Source: Struthio camelus (Eukaryota > Chordata > Aves > Struthioniformes > Struthionidae). From it: DNA of 64,000 bases. The notes under the pieces were generated by a model. It ran no database searches. It was given only the letters and a program-made list of their open reading frames with translations, and was not told the DNA's origin. The stretch's first letter is position 1. Each line of letters starts with the position of its first letter. This document shows, piece by piece, positions 24,110-56,592 of this stretch. The translations under genes were made by a program, and so were the position numbers. The stretch is taken from the NCBI RefSeq assembly GCF_040807025.1, contig NC_090968.1:3027906-3091905 (forward strand). The letters are read 5' to 3'.

Positions 24110-27100
24110 AACATTGTTTTTTGTTTCTCTTTTATTTGTCACTGTCTAGGAGCAGCACTTGTGGCAAAGGGGAGCTGAGAAATACAATACCACACTCAAG
24201 AAAACAGTATGTAAAATACAAAAATAAGGAAGCCTATATATATATAATTGCAGTCAATTACTACAAATAAATATTGTAAACACTGAATTACAGAACATCA
24301 GATGCAACTACAGTCACTCATTTTTGCTAGCAGCTGAACAGTCTTTGGCTTTATTTAACTCCCCGTGCCCCACATGGAGCCAACGTTCCCATTAAGATGA
24401 AATTTCTATGTTTGAGGCCAGCAAGACTCCAGACTCTTTCTTTTACCCTTGTGAAATCCCTGGCAAGTTGGTAAATGACCCTTTCTTGCTCTATCTGGTA
24501 ACCAGGAATCACCTCTTTTGCCTTCAGAAACCACTCTCCTGCTAGAGGAAGCAAAATGCTCTGTTCAGAGAAGGTATTTTCTCTTTAGCTGCTGGAGAGA
24601 TGGAGGTGAGGTGAAGGGACTAAGCTTCCCCCAGCCCATCTATTTAGTTGCTGTCTGGTACCTCACTACCAGTTGCGTGGGGACTTGGGGCTTTTGGCTG
24701 TGCTTCAGTTCATACATGGCCTTGGACCCCAAAAAGGGTGGAGGCAAGTTCCTCTTGCCTGGCCCCAAATGTTGTTGCTTGTTAAAATCCAGTAACAGTA
24801 AAACCCTGTCCAAAATACCAGCAAGGAGACCCGTTTCTAGGGAGGAAAGGTTGCTCTCTCTTGCATAGCAGTTGACGCTGTGGGAGACACTCTTCTCCCC
24901 CCAGGCTGCTGCCTGCGTGACTAGAGAAGACACCAGCGCAACACCAACAAGACAGAGAAAGTGCATCTTAATGGCATGACCAAGCAAACTGAAAGCCATC
25001 CTACATCCACAAAGCAGCACTTCTTACCAGAGGAAGGAGACAGACAGAGGGGCAAGTCAAGTAGATCAATCTGTCTGTCTTCTCGCCTCTCTATATAAAG
25101 ATTTGATCTTCCCTTCATATCAATATTCATGATTTGATCTTCCCTTCTTCATTTTAAACACATTCACATAACATCCCGTGGCAGCATTTGGGTTTGAGCT
25201 TACAGTCCCGCTTAGGTTGCAATCAGACCGCGCAGCAAGCGCCTCTGGCGCTCATCCTCTTGGCCAGACCCCCCAAAAAAAAAAAAAAAAAAAAAAGAGG
25301 AGCATGAACTTCTCAAAGTGTTTGATTAAAAGCTTTCCTTACAGCCGGGGCCGGGGCATATCTTGCAGTCACAGGTTAACCCAGGCATCTCGTAATGCTT
25401 CTCATATTGCTTTTTTAGGGGGAACGTTTCAGACGCTGCTTTAGTCAGAGTCAAAGTGAGGAAGGAGCTGAAAGCCAGCGGCTCGCCCTGCAAGCTCAGG
25501 GCTAACCCTACCAGCCACCACTGTACCGTTACAGCCTGTGATTTGCTGCAGAGACAAGGAAAGGGGAGCAAGGTGACTCTGCGCCACCCAGTCTCGCTGA
25601 GCAGGTACTTAACTGGCAGCGGGTCCTTTCCCCCCTGAAGGGACCCGGACTCAACTGCTCTGCTGAGCTGGAGCCTGAACCAGCTACAGAACCAGGACTG
25701 CCCCGTAGGCCCAGGCTTCCCACCGGTCCCCAAGCTATAGTTGCACAAACTCATCCCACTGACTACCCACAAAAAAGCTTTGTATTTCAAGAGGGGTACA
25801 GCTGCGTAAGTCCTTATCGCAGAGCTTAAAAAAAAAAATCCAGCTACTAACGCAACCTTCTGCACAGTGAAGCAGGTATAAACGTTTCTGTATCAGTTTT
25901 TAAGTAGGCAAAATGCTGGTCTTCCCAGGAAGAATCACACACAATTGCTTGGTATCAGATTAGAGGATTTCTATATCTTTTAAAAAATATATTATTTAAA
26001 AATTTTCTAAAACTTCCACTGAACTTGGTTTCTTAACATCATTGCTACACATAGTCAGGTTTTATTTGTTATAATTGTTTTGAGGCTTATAAAAAAAATA
26101 AGCATTTAAAATGCCCAAAGAGTAATTTTGCTTTAAAATTATGCTACTGAACTTGACCCCCCCCCCCCGCCCAACACAGACGAGAGACTTTTGGTAATGA
26201 ATTTACCCCACGCAATATAAAAATATACATAAGACTGACACAAAAAACTCTATCCTCCAAACTGAAGGTCTGTTCATGGGTTTTTTTTGTTTGTTTGTTT
26301 GTTTGTACATCACTCTAATTTCATTATCTCCCACTATGTATTTACAGAAGCATATCAACCCCCCCCCCCCCCGATTTGTATGCACCTGCTCATTCGGGCA
26401 GAGAACTGCGGCGTTTGGCTCATCTGCTGGCTTTGTCGTCGGCAAAATTAACCCCGGCTTTGCGCCGCGGCACACCAAACGCTGCTAAGGGCAGGCACAG
26501 CCCCGGCAGCGCCAACTCCTCGCGCGACGGCCCTTCCCGACACCGCTGGTTAAAACCTGGTCTAATCCTGACATCCCCCCCCCCCCCCAGCAGTGTGCAA
26601 ACCTGCCCCTCGGCCCCGAAATCCGGGCACGCCAGCACCAGCAAGGTAAGGGAGCTGGCCGGCGGGGGGGGGGAGTCCCGCGGGGACAGCTTGTGCACAG
26701 TGTTGCCGGTTATACATGCAACAGCGCGCAGGATCGGGCCCGGACATAACCAGCTCCCGCGTCCCCTGCCTCCCCGGCGCCAGCGCATCGCGTCCCTGGC
26801 CCTCGGGCTGCTGTTTCGTTCCAGTGAGAACTTGAGAAAGCCTGAGCTCCTCGCATAACTGTCCTTGGGAATTTTGGGTCTCTTTTTCCAGTCTGCCCCG
26901 AGAAAAATTTAAATTAAAAAAAAAAAAAAGGAGAAAAAAAAAAGCAAACAAGTACTCTGCGCCGTTCTTAAGCGACGTTAAGAGATGAAGTCAAAGCTAA
27001 GCGCTATAACCACCCCCCCGCAGCCGAGACTACCTACATAAAAAGACACAAAGCTCTTGAAACACAAATACAGAGCGGACAAAAGCAGATGTCACCTAAG

Positions 27101-28094
27101 AGGCTGCAGACGGAGCTATTTCACAGACACAAGAAAAAAAGCAAACCAAACTCCTCACCCGAGCTGCAGCCGCCCACCCAGGACGTACGCACCGGGAGGG
27201 GACCACCGCATCGTGCTGGTGGCTCTCTGCAGCTGCCCGCGCACCGGGCCAGGGGGCTAGTGGGCTCCAGGGGCGACCCAAACCACACGCACACGTTACG
27301 CTACTACGCTTAGGGCAGGGGCGAGAGGTCGGGAAATGGGATTAGACCCTGAGTCCCCAGTTATTTCCAGGCACGTGCTCCGCCGGAGCAGTTAAAGGGG
27401 AGCCTCTAACTGGCATCCAGCAGCTTCTTTAATATTGCTCCCTGCTCTGCGCAGAGATACCCGGTATCTCTCGGTGCAGCCGCCGAACGCGCAGCTTCTA
27501 GTTCTGCACCCTGTGCTTTGAGAGCGACCATGACTTTCATGGAAATAATACAGCCTTGATCAGGGTAAAAGACTAATGGAGGTCTTTAGCCCAATCTTAA
27601 AGAGGTTTGCTTTCTAGAGCACGGACACGACGACTCTGACATATATAAATAGGTACTGGTTACTGTAAAGTGACAATGCAGAATCGCAATTATTTTAGCA
27701 TTAGCTTTGCTGCTGCCAGGGAAGGCGTGAGGGCGGTTGGGAGATACGGGGCGGAGAGCTGGCGCGTAAGGTAGGCTGCAAGCGAAACAGGTCCCGCTCT
27801 GACTGGAGATGTAGGTACGCGGCCAGAAGACGCTTGGCGCTTTACTCGATACACGGTTTTACGGCATGCAGTCAAACTCCTAAGACGACGCTTTAGGCAG
27901 AGCGCGCAGCATCTCCAGTGCCGCTGGCGGTATCGCGAGAGAACCGGGAAAGCTAAGGGGCTGCTTGCAAGGGGAAGGTGCACGTGGGTGGGTGGGCGGA
28001 TGGGTGGGCGTACAGAGGAAGGGAGAGAGGGGACAGCAGGGGGAAACGTCCTCTGCTTTGCTGAAACCAAGCTTTTCAGCAAACCTCCTTCCTC
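24110..28094 (-). other. HK2: HK2 3' UTR / 3' flank
   Basis: Read on the minus strand, sequence downstream of the HK2 stop contains AATAAA (plus-strand TTTATT) at 26061-26066, 24350-24355 and 24131-24136. The last would place the HK2 3' end about 450 bases from the GMCL1 3' end, tail to tail. The stretch also contains a poly-A run near 25272-25294, a (GTTT)n tract near 26281-26305, C runs near 26159-26169 and 26361-26372, and a 17-bp direct repeat, GATTTGATCTTCCCTTC, at 25100 and 25131. No coding exon was found. A UTR of nearly 4 kb is possible but not proven. Confidence 0.5.
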
Positions 28095-48996
<20,902 letters not shown>

Positions 48997-49268
48997 GGTG
49001 CGCGGAGCGGTGCGGAGCGGAGCGGTGCGGAGCGGAGGCGGCCCGGGAGCAGCGCGCGCCGCGGTCCTCGCCCGCGACAATGTGGCTCATTGAGGAGGTT
49101 CCCCCCAGCCCCCGAGTGACGCGGCGCCGCGCCCGCCCGCCCATTGGCCGCGCCGCGAGGGTGTGTGGCCCGCGCCGCCCGCTCATTGGGCGGCGCCGCG
49201 CGGGGGCGCCCGCGAGCGGGGCCGGGGCCGCGTGCCGGCGGGGGCGCGAGGGAGGGCGGCGGCGGGGG
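48997..49268 (-). promoter_or_regulatory. HK2: HK2 promoter and 5' UTR (CpG island, two inverted CCAAT boxes)
   Basis: The region upstream of the HK2 ATG is CpG-dense and has no TATA box. Two ATTGG motifs on the plus strand (49143-49147 and 49185-49189) are CCAAT boxes in the HK2 direction, set among GC-box-like sequence. A GTGACGC element near 49116 resembles a half CRE. CCAAT and CRE elements are known features of mammalian HK2 promoters. The tandem array that follows begins within about 280 bases of the ATG. Confidence 0.7.
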
Positions 49269-50630
49269 CGTGAGTGTGAGTGTGAGTGTGAGTGTGAGTG
49301 TGTGCGTGCGTGCACGGGGCGTGGGCACAATCCAGTTCAGGGGCATCAGTGAGGGGGTGCGTGTGTGTGCACCGGTGTAGGTGTGTGCGCAGAGTGTGTG
49401 TGCACATTGGGGTTTAGGGGCATCAGTGAGGGTGTGTGTGTGTGTGTGTGTGTGCACCGGTGTAGGTGTGTGCGCAGGGTGTGTGTGCACATTGGGGTTT
49501 AGGGGTATCAGTGAGGGTGTGCGTGTGTGTGTGTGTGTGCACCGGTGTAGGTGTGTGCGCAGGGTGTGTGTGCACATTGGGGTTTAGGGGCATCAGTGAG
49601 GGGGTGCGTGTGTGTGTGTGTGTGTGCACCGGTGTAGGTGTGTGCGCAGGGTGTGTGTGCACATTGGGGTTTAGGGGCATCAGTGAGGGGGTGCGTGTGC
49701 GTGTGTGTGTGTGCACCGGTGTAGGTGTGTGCGCAGGGTGTGTGTGCACATTGGGGTTTAGGGGCATCAGTGAGGGGGTGCGTGCGTGTGTGTGTGTGTG
49801 TGCACCGGTGTAGGTGTGTGCGCAGGGTGTGCGTGCACATTGGGGTTTAGGGGCATCAGTGAGGGGGTGCGTGTGTGTGTGTGCACCGGTGTAGGTGTGT
49901 GCACAGGGTGTGTGTGCACATTGGGGTTTAGGGGCATCAGTGAGGGGGTGCGTGTGTGTGTGTGCACCGGTGTAGGTGTGTGCACAGGGTGTGTGTGCAC
50001 ATTGGGGTTTAGGGGCATCAGTGAGGGGGTGCGTGTGTGTGTGTGTGTGTGTGCACCGGTGTAGGTGTGTGCACAGGGTGTGTGTGCACATTGGGGTTTA
50101 GGGGCATCAGTGAGGGGGTGCGTGTGTGTGTGTGCACCGGTGTAGGTGTGTGCACAGGGTGTGTGTGCACATTGGGGTTTAGGGGCATCAGTGAGGGTGT
50201 GCGTGTGTGTGTGTGTGTGTGTGCACCGGTGTAGGTGTGTGCGCAGGGTGTGTGTGCACATTGGGGTTTAGGGGCATCAGTGAGGGGGTGCGTGTGCGTG
50301 TGTGTGTGTGCACCGGTGTAGGTGTGTGCACAGGGTGTGTGTGCACATTGGGGTTTAGGGGCATCAGTGAGGGGGTGCGTGTGCGTGTGTGTGTGTGCAC
50401 CGGTGTAGGTGTGTGCGCAGGGTGTGTGTGCACATTGGGGTTTAGGGGCATCAGTGAGGGGGTGCGTGTGTGTGTGTGTGTGTGTGCACCGGTGTAGGTG
50501 TGTGCGCAGGGTGTGTGTGCACATTGGGGTTTAGGGGCATCAGTGAGGGTGTGCGTGCGTGTGTGTGTGTGCACCGGTGTAGGTGTGTGCGCAGGGTGTG
50601 TGTGCACATTGGGGTTTAGGGGCATCAGTG

Positions 50631-50695
<65 letters not shown>

Positions 50696-53600
50696 ACCGT
50701 TGTAGGTGTGTGCGCAGGGTGTGCGTGCACATTGGGGTTTAGGGGCATCAGTGAGGGGGTGCGTGTGCGTGTGTGTGTGTGTGCACCGGTGTAGGTGTGT
50801 GCGCAGGGTGTGTGTGCACATTGGGGTTTAGGGGCATCAGTGAGGGTGTGCGTGCGTGTGTGTGTGTGTGTGTGCACCGGTGTAGGTGTGTGCGCAGGCT
50901 GTGTGTGCACATTGAAGTTTAGGGGCATCAGTGAGGGGGTGCGTGTGTGCGCGCGTGTGTGTGCACCGGTGTAGGTGTGTGCGCAGGCTGTGTGTGCACA
51001 TTGGGGTTTAGGGGCATCAGTGAGGGTGTGCGTGTGTGTGTGTGTGTGTGTGCACCGGTGTAGGTGTGTGCGCAGGGTGTGCGTGCACATTGGGGTTTAG
51101 GGGCATCAGTGAGGGGGTGCGTGCGTGTGCGTGTGCGTGTGTGTGTGTGCACCGGTGTAGGTGTGTGCGCAGGGTGTGTGTGCACATTGGGGTTTAGGGG
51201 CATCAGTGAGGGTGCGTGTGTGTGTGTGCACCGGTGTAGGTGTGTGCACAGGGTGTGTGTGCACATTGGGGTTTAGGGGCATCAGTGAGGGGGTGCGTGC
51301 GTGTGTGTGTGTGTGTGTGTGCACCGGTGTAGGTGTGTGCGCAGGCTGTGTGTGCACATTGGGGTTTAGGGGCATCAGTGAGGGTGTGCGTGTGTGTGTG
51401 TGTGTGTGTGCACCGGTGTAGGTGTGTGCGCAGGGTGTGCGTGCACATTGGGGTTTAGGGGCATCAGTGAGGGGGTGCGTGTGTGTGTGTGTGTGCACCG
51501 GTGTAGGTGTGTGCGCAGGGTGTGCGTGCACATTGGGGTTTAGGGGCATCAGTGAGGGGGTGCGTGTGTGTGTGTGTGTGCACCGGTGTAGGTGTGTGCG
51601 CAGGGTGTGCGTGCACATTGGGGTTTAGGGGCATCAGTGAGGGGGTGCGTGCGTGTGTGTGTGTGCACCGGTGTAGGTGTGTGCGCAGGGTGTGTGTGCA
51701 CATTGGGGTTTAGGGGCATGAGTGAGGGTGTGCGTGTGTGTGTGTGTGTGCACCGGTGTAGGTGTGTGCGCAGGGTGTGCGTGCACATTGGGGTTTAGGG
51801 GCATCAGTGAGGGGGTGCGTGCGTGTGCGTGTGTGTGTGTGCACCAGTGTAGGTGTGTGCACAGGGTGTGTGTGCACATTGGGGTTTAGGGGCATCAGTG
51901 AGGGGGTGCGTGTGCGTGTGTGTGTGTGCACCGGTGTAGGTGTGTGCGCAGGGTGTGTGTGCACATTGGGGTTTAGGGGCATCAGTGAGGGTGTGCGTGT
52001 GTGTGTGTGTGTGCACCGGTGTAGGTGTGTGCGCAGGGTGTGCGTGCACATTGGGGTTTAGGGGCATCAGTGAGGGGGTGCGTGCGTGTGCGTGTGTGTG
52101 TGTGCACCGGTGTAGGTGTGTGCACAGGGTGTGTGTGCACATTGGGGTTTAGGGGCATCAGTGAGGGGGTGCGTGTGTGTGTGTGTGTGTGCACCGGTGT
52201 AGGTGTGTGCACAGGGTGTGTGTGCACATTGGGGTTTAGGGGCATCAGTGAGGGGGTGCGTGTGTGTGTGTGTGTGTGTGCACCGGTGTAGGTGTGTGCG
52301 CAGGGTGTGTGTGCACATTGGGGTTTAGGGGCATCAGTGAGGGTGTGCGTGTGTGTGTGTGTGTGTGTGCACCGGTGTAGGTGTGTGCACAGGGTGTGTG
52401 TGCACATTGGGGTTTAGGGGCATCAGTGAGGGGGTGCGTGTGTGTGTGTGTGTGTGTGCACCGGTGTAGGTGTGTGCGCAGGGTGTGTGTGCACATTGGG
52501 GTTTAGGGGCATCAGTGAGGGGGTGCGTGTGCGTGTGTGTGTGTGCACCGGTGTAGGTGTGTGCGCAGGGTGTGTGTGCACATTGGGGTTTAGGGGCATC
52601 AGTGAGGGGGTGCGTGTGTGTGTGTGTGTGTGTGCACCGGTGTAGGTGTGTGCGCAGGGTGTGTGTGCACATTGGGGTTTAGGGGCATCAGTGAGGGTGT
52701 GCGTGTGTGTGTGTGTGTGTGTGTGCACCAGTGTAGGTGTGTGCGCAGGGTGTGTGTGCACATTGGGGTTTAGGGGCATCAGTGAGGGTGTGCGTGTGTG
52801 TGTGTGTGTGTGTGTGCACCAGTGTAGGTGTGTGCGCAGGGTGTGTGTGCACATTGGGGTTTAGGGGCATCAGTGAGGGTGTGCGTGTGTGTGTGTGTGT
52901 GTGTGTGCACCGGTGTAGGTGTGTGCGCAGGGTGTGTGTGCACATTGGGGTTTAGGGGCATCAGTGAGGGGGTGCGTGCGTGTGCGTGTGTGCACCGGTG
53001 TAGGTGTGTGCGCAGGGTGTGTGTGCACATTGGGGTTTAGGGGCATCAGTGAGGGTGTGCGTGTGTGTGTGTGTGTGTGTGCACCAGTGTAGGTGTGTGC
53101 GCAGGGTGTGTGTGCACATTGGGGTTTAGGGGCATCAGTGAGGGGGTGCGTGTGTGTGTGTGTGTGTGTGTGCACCGGTGTAGGTGTGTGCGCAGGGTGT
53201 GTGTGCACATTGGGGTTTAGGGGCATCAGTGAGGGGGTGCGTGTGTGTGTGTGTGTGTGTGTGCACCGGTGTAGGTGTGTGCACAGGGTGTGTGTGCACA
53301 TTGGGGTTTAGGGGCATCAGTGAGGGTGTGCGTGTGTGTGTGTGTGTGTGTGCACCGGTGTAGGTGTGTGCGCAGGGTGTGTGTGCACATTGGGGTTTAG
53401 GGGCATCAGTGAGGGGGTGCGTGTGTGTGTGTGTGTGTGTGTGCACCGGTGTAGGTGTGTGCGCAGGGTGTGTGTGCACATTGGGGTTTAGGGGCATCAG
53501 TGAGGGGGTGCGTGTGTGTGTGTGTGTGTGTGTGTGCACCGGTGTAGGTGTGTGCACAGGGTGTGTGTGCACATTGGGGTTTAGGGGCATCAGTGAGGGT

Positions 53601-53964
53601 GTGCGTGTGCGTGTGTGTGTGTGTGTGCACCGGTGTAGGTGTGTGCGCAGGGTGTGTGTGCACATTGGGGTTTAGGGGCATCAGTGAGGGGGTGCGTGTG
53701 TGTGTGTGTGTGTGTGTGCACCGGTGTAGGTGTGTGCACAGGGTGTGTGTGCACATTGGGGTTTAGGGGCATCAGTGAGGGGGTGCGTGTGTGTGTGTGT
53801 GTGTGTGTGCACCGGTGTAGGTGTGTGCGCAGGGTGTGTGTGCACATTGGGGTTTAGGGGCATCAGTGAGGGGGTGCGTGTGTGTGTGTGTGTGTGTGTG
53901 CACCGGTGTAGGTGTGTGCGCAGGGTGTGTGTGCACATTGGGGTTTAGGGGCATCAGTGAGGGG

Positions 53965-54014
<50 letters not shown>

Positions 54015-54475
54015 ACCGGTGTAGGTGTGTGCACAGGGTGTGTGTGCACATTGGGGTTTAGGGGCATCAGTGAGGGTGTGCGTGTGTGTGTGTGTGTGTG
54101 TGTGCACCGGTGTAGGTGTGTGCACAGGGTGTGTGTGCACATTGGGGTTTAGGGGCATCAGTGAGGGTGTGCGTGTGTGTGTGTGTGTGTGTGCACCGGT
54201 GTAGGTGTGTGCGCAGGGTGTGTGTGCACATTGGGGTTTAGGGGCATCAGTGAGGGGGTGCGTGCGTGTGTGTGTGTGTGTGCACCGGTGTAGGTGTGTG
54301 CACAGGGTGTGTGTGCACATTGGGGTTTAGGGGCATCAGTGAGGGTGTGCGTGTGCGTCTGTGTGTGCACCGGTGTAGGTGTGTGCGCAGGGTGTGTGTG
54401 CACATTGGGGTTTAGGGGCATCAGTGAGGGGGTGTGTGTGCGCGCGCGTGCGTGTGCGCGCGCACCGGCGTACGT
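49269..54475. repeat. 5.2-kb minisatellite, 57 copies of a ~89-bp unit with internal (GT)n
   Basis: By hand count, the core ATTGGGGTTTAGGGG (or a close variant) occurs 57 times from 49405 to 54407, a mean spacing of 89.3 bp. Each unit consists of a GCACCGGTGTAGGTGTGTGC block, a GC(G/A)CAGGGTGTG(T/C)GTGCAC block, the ATTGGGGTTTAGGGGCATC core, CAGTGAGGG and a (GT)n run of variable length. Unit length changes mostly through the GT run; long GT runs lie at 50635-50694 and 53969-54014. A GAGTGT hexamer run (49270-49302) leads in, and a degenerate GCGC-rich edge closes the array. Open frames on both strands (HTHTHT.., CVCVCV..) are by-products of the repeat. Confidence 0.97.
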
Positions 54476-55500
54476 GCGTGCAGCCCGTCTCGGCAGCCCC
54501 GGGGCAGCCGCTGCCCACCGCGGCGGCGCCCGCTCCCTCCGGCCGAGGGGCCGGGCCGCCCGCACGACGCCCGAGGAGCTCAGGCTCCCGGCGCCTTGGC
54601 CTGCAAACGGTTCCTCCTCTGCGAGCGTTTGCATCACTTTTCCAAGGAACTGAAAGTGCAGAGGGCTGAGGAGAAGTCAGCAACGGGCGCAGCCCCGAGC
54701 CTCCCCGGGGGCCTGCGGCGGCTTTCGTTTTCCTAGGAAATCCTGGGCTTGCGCAGCGAGCGGGGGTGTCTCCGGGACACGTTTCGGGGAAAGCTGCCCA
54801 GGAGCAGGGGAAACGATTCCCCTTAATCCTCTCAGCTCATCCTCTCATCCAGCTTTTGCTCCAGACCCAAAATCGCGGTGGTTAACGGCAGAATTAAAGC
54901 CTAATTCAGCCTAAAAATAACTCGGCGCATCTGTCCACCTTTTTCCCGCGCCCGCTCGCCAGCTTTCCGAAGGCGCCGACCGTACGTGCAAAACGAGGCG
55001 CCGGCCTCCCGCCGCTGCCCCGTCCAGCGGCTCCGATCACCCGCGCGTGCCCCGGGCTCTGCCGCGGCACAGTCGGCCTGCTCCCGCCGACAGCCGCCCG
55101 CTCGCCCCGGCGCGCGCCGCAGGGGAAGGAGGCCGAGGTGGCTCCGGGCACCCGCCGCTGCCACCGCGGGAAAGCGCCGCTGAGCATCTCCCCGCCGTCG
55201 GCGGGCGCCCGCCCGGGTCCGCTCGCGCCAGGCGCCTCGGCCTCCAGGAGCTGCGGGGAGGTAAAAGCGGGCTCGACGGGGCGCCGGCACCGCGTCCTGC
55301 CCCAGGCGTTCCCGCCGCGGGAGACGGGTGCTGGAAGCGGGGGAAAAAAAGCCACCCGGGCCCCCAAAAGTGGCCCGGTGGAGCGCGGAGGTTTGCCGAG
55401 GCGCTCTGCTGCCCGTTCCCGCCACGGGTTTCGCCAGCATCGGCGGAGCGGGCTGCGCCGCGGGAGCCCGAAACCCCGCGTGCGGCGGCAGCCCCCTTAC
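54476..55500. other. CpG-rich intergenic DNA between the minisatellite and the 55.6-kb promoter
   Basis: GC-rich sequence with long spurious open frames. A minus-strand CTCTGCACTTTCAG acceptor-like sequence lies at about 54654, followed by an open frame starting FLGKVMQTLAEEE. It could be a second exon for the candidate at 55501 but is not recognised as any known protein. Confidence 0.35.
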
Positions 55501-55672
55501 CTGGCCGCCGGCGCCGTCCCTCGCCGGGCGCTCGGCCGACATGGCCCGACGGCACGGGGATGGGCTGCCCCGGAGGCAGCCGGCGCCGGGACAGCTGTCG
55601 TGAGGACGGCGGCGGCTTTATCGCCTGCGATGGCCGGCACGGGGCCGGGTGCGTCACGCCGGAGGTCATTGG
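55501..55672 (-). other. Possible promoter and first exon of an unidentified minus-strand transcript
   Basis: Read on the minus strand, a CCAAT box (55668-55672) is followed by a CRE-like GCGTGACGC (55651-55659), a TATA-like GATAAA (55617-55622) and, about 75 bases later, ATG at 55542. That ATG starts MSAERPARDGAGGQ and runs straight into a strong splice donor, CAG|GTAAGG, at 55501/55500. The spacing fits a promoter and a short first coding exon in phase 0. The peptide was not recognised and no next exon was confidently found, so this could equally be a non-coding RNA or chance. Confidence 0.4.
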
Positions 55673-55689
55673 CTGGGCGCCGCCGAGAT

Positions 55690-56127
55690 AAACGGGGGAT
55701 TTGAGCCGGGCCGGGTTTAATCCCGGAGCTGGGGGATGAGCACCGAAAATAAGCGGCTCCTGCGAGGGAAGGAGGGGGCTGCGCTCGTGCCAACACGAGA
55801 AGGGGACTCGAAAGGCGCCCGGCCCCTGTTTGTAGGGACGCCGAGCGGAGCCGCCGGCCCCGGGGGCACGCGGCGGAGGGGGAGCAGCGCTGCCCGCGGG
55901 GCCGCGTTGCGCCTGGCCGCCGGCTCCGACAGCCCGCGGACGCCGCCGTTGCTAAACCCCGACGTTGCCGTGCACCTCGCGGCGGCGGTGCCGCCGTCAT
56001 GAGTCATTTGCTGACACCGAGCAGCGCGTTTTCTTCCAAGAGAGCGCGCTCGGGCGTCGCGGCAGCGGGAGGCGCTGAGCGCCGGGGCCGAGCCGCGCTG
56101 CAGCCTGTGCTGGGGCACGTCCGCGGC
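55690..56127. other. GC-rich intergenic DNA
   Basis: No exon, RNA gene or repeat was recognised between the 55.6-kb promoter-like region and the E-box array. Confidence 0.5.
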
Positions 56128-56592
56128 GTTTGCCAGCTTTGCTGCATTTGCTGCGTTTGCCAGATTTGCCGGATTTGCTGTGTTTGATGCGTTTGCCAGA
56201 TTTGCTGCATTTGCTGCATTCACTGCATTTGCAGCATTTGCCAGGTTTGCTGCGTTTGCCGGATTTGCTGCATCTGCTGCATCTGCCAGATTTGCTGCAT
56301 CTGCTGCACTTGCTGCATCTGCCAGATTTGCTGCATTTGCTGCATCTGCTGCATCTGTCAGATTTGCTGCATCTGCCAGATTTGCTGCATTTGCTGGATT
56401 TACTGCATCTGCTGCATCTGTCATATTTGCTGCATCTGCCAGATTTGCTGCATCTGCTGCATCTGCTGCATCTGTCAGATTTGCTGCATCTGCCAGATTT
56501 GCTGCATTTGCTGCATCTGCCAGATCTGCCAGATGTGCTGCATCTGCCAGATGTGCTGGATTTGCCAGATGTGCTGGATTTGCTGGAGTTTT
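56128..56592. repeat. 9-bp-register tandem array rich in CATCTG/CAGATG E-boxes
   Basis: The array is built from nonamers such as TTTGCTGCA, TCTGCTGCA and TCTGCCAGA. By hand count it contains about 16 CATCTG and 3 CAGATG hexamers between 56271 and 56571. Both are the same E-box (CANNTG) read on opposite strands, mostly spaced in multiples of 9 bp. It lies 300-650 bases upstream of the FIGLA TATA box. Confidence 0.9.

Noticed and set aside
49405-54425. Interstitial telomere block
   Set aside because: TTTAGGGG occurs once per 89-bp unit, not as tandem TTAGGG, so it is at most telomere-like.
49423-54475. Many open frames of up to 300 codons (HTHTHT.., CVCVCV..) on both strands
   Set aside because: They are translations of the 89-bp minisatellite and (GT)n runs, occur in several frames at once and have no splice or start context.
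49269-54475. CRISPR-like regular repeat
   Set aside because: The whole 89-bp unit is conserved with no unique spacers, and the setting is a vertebrate genome.
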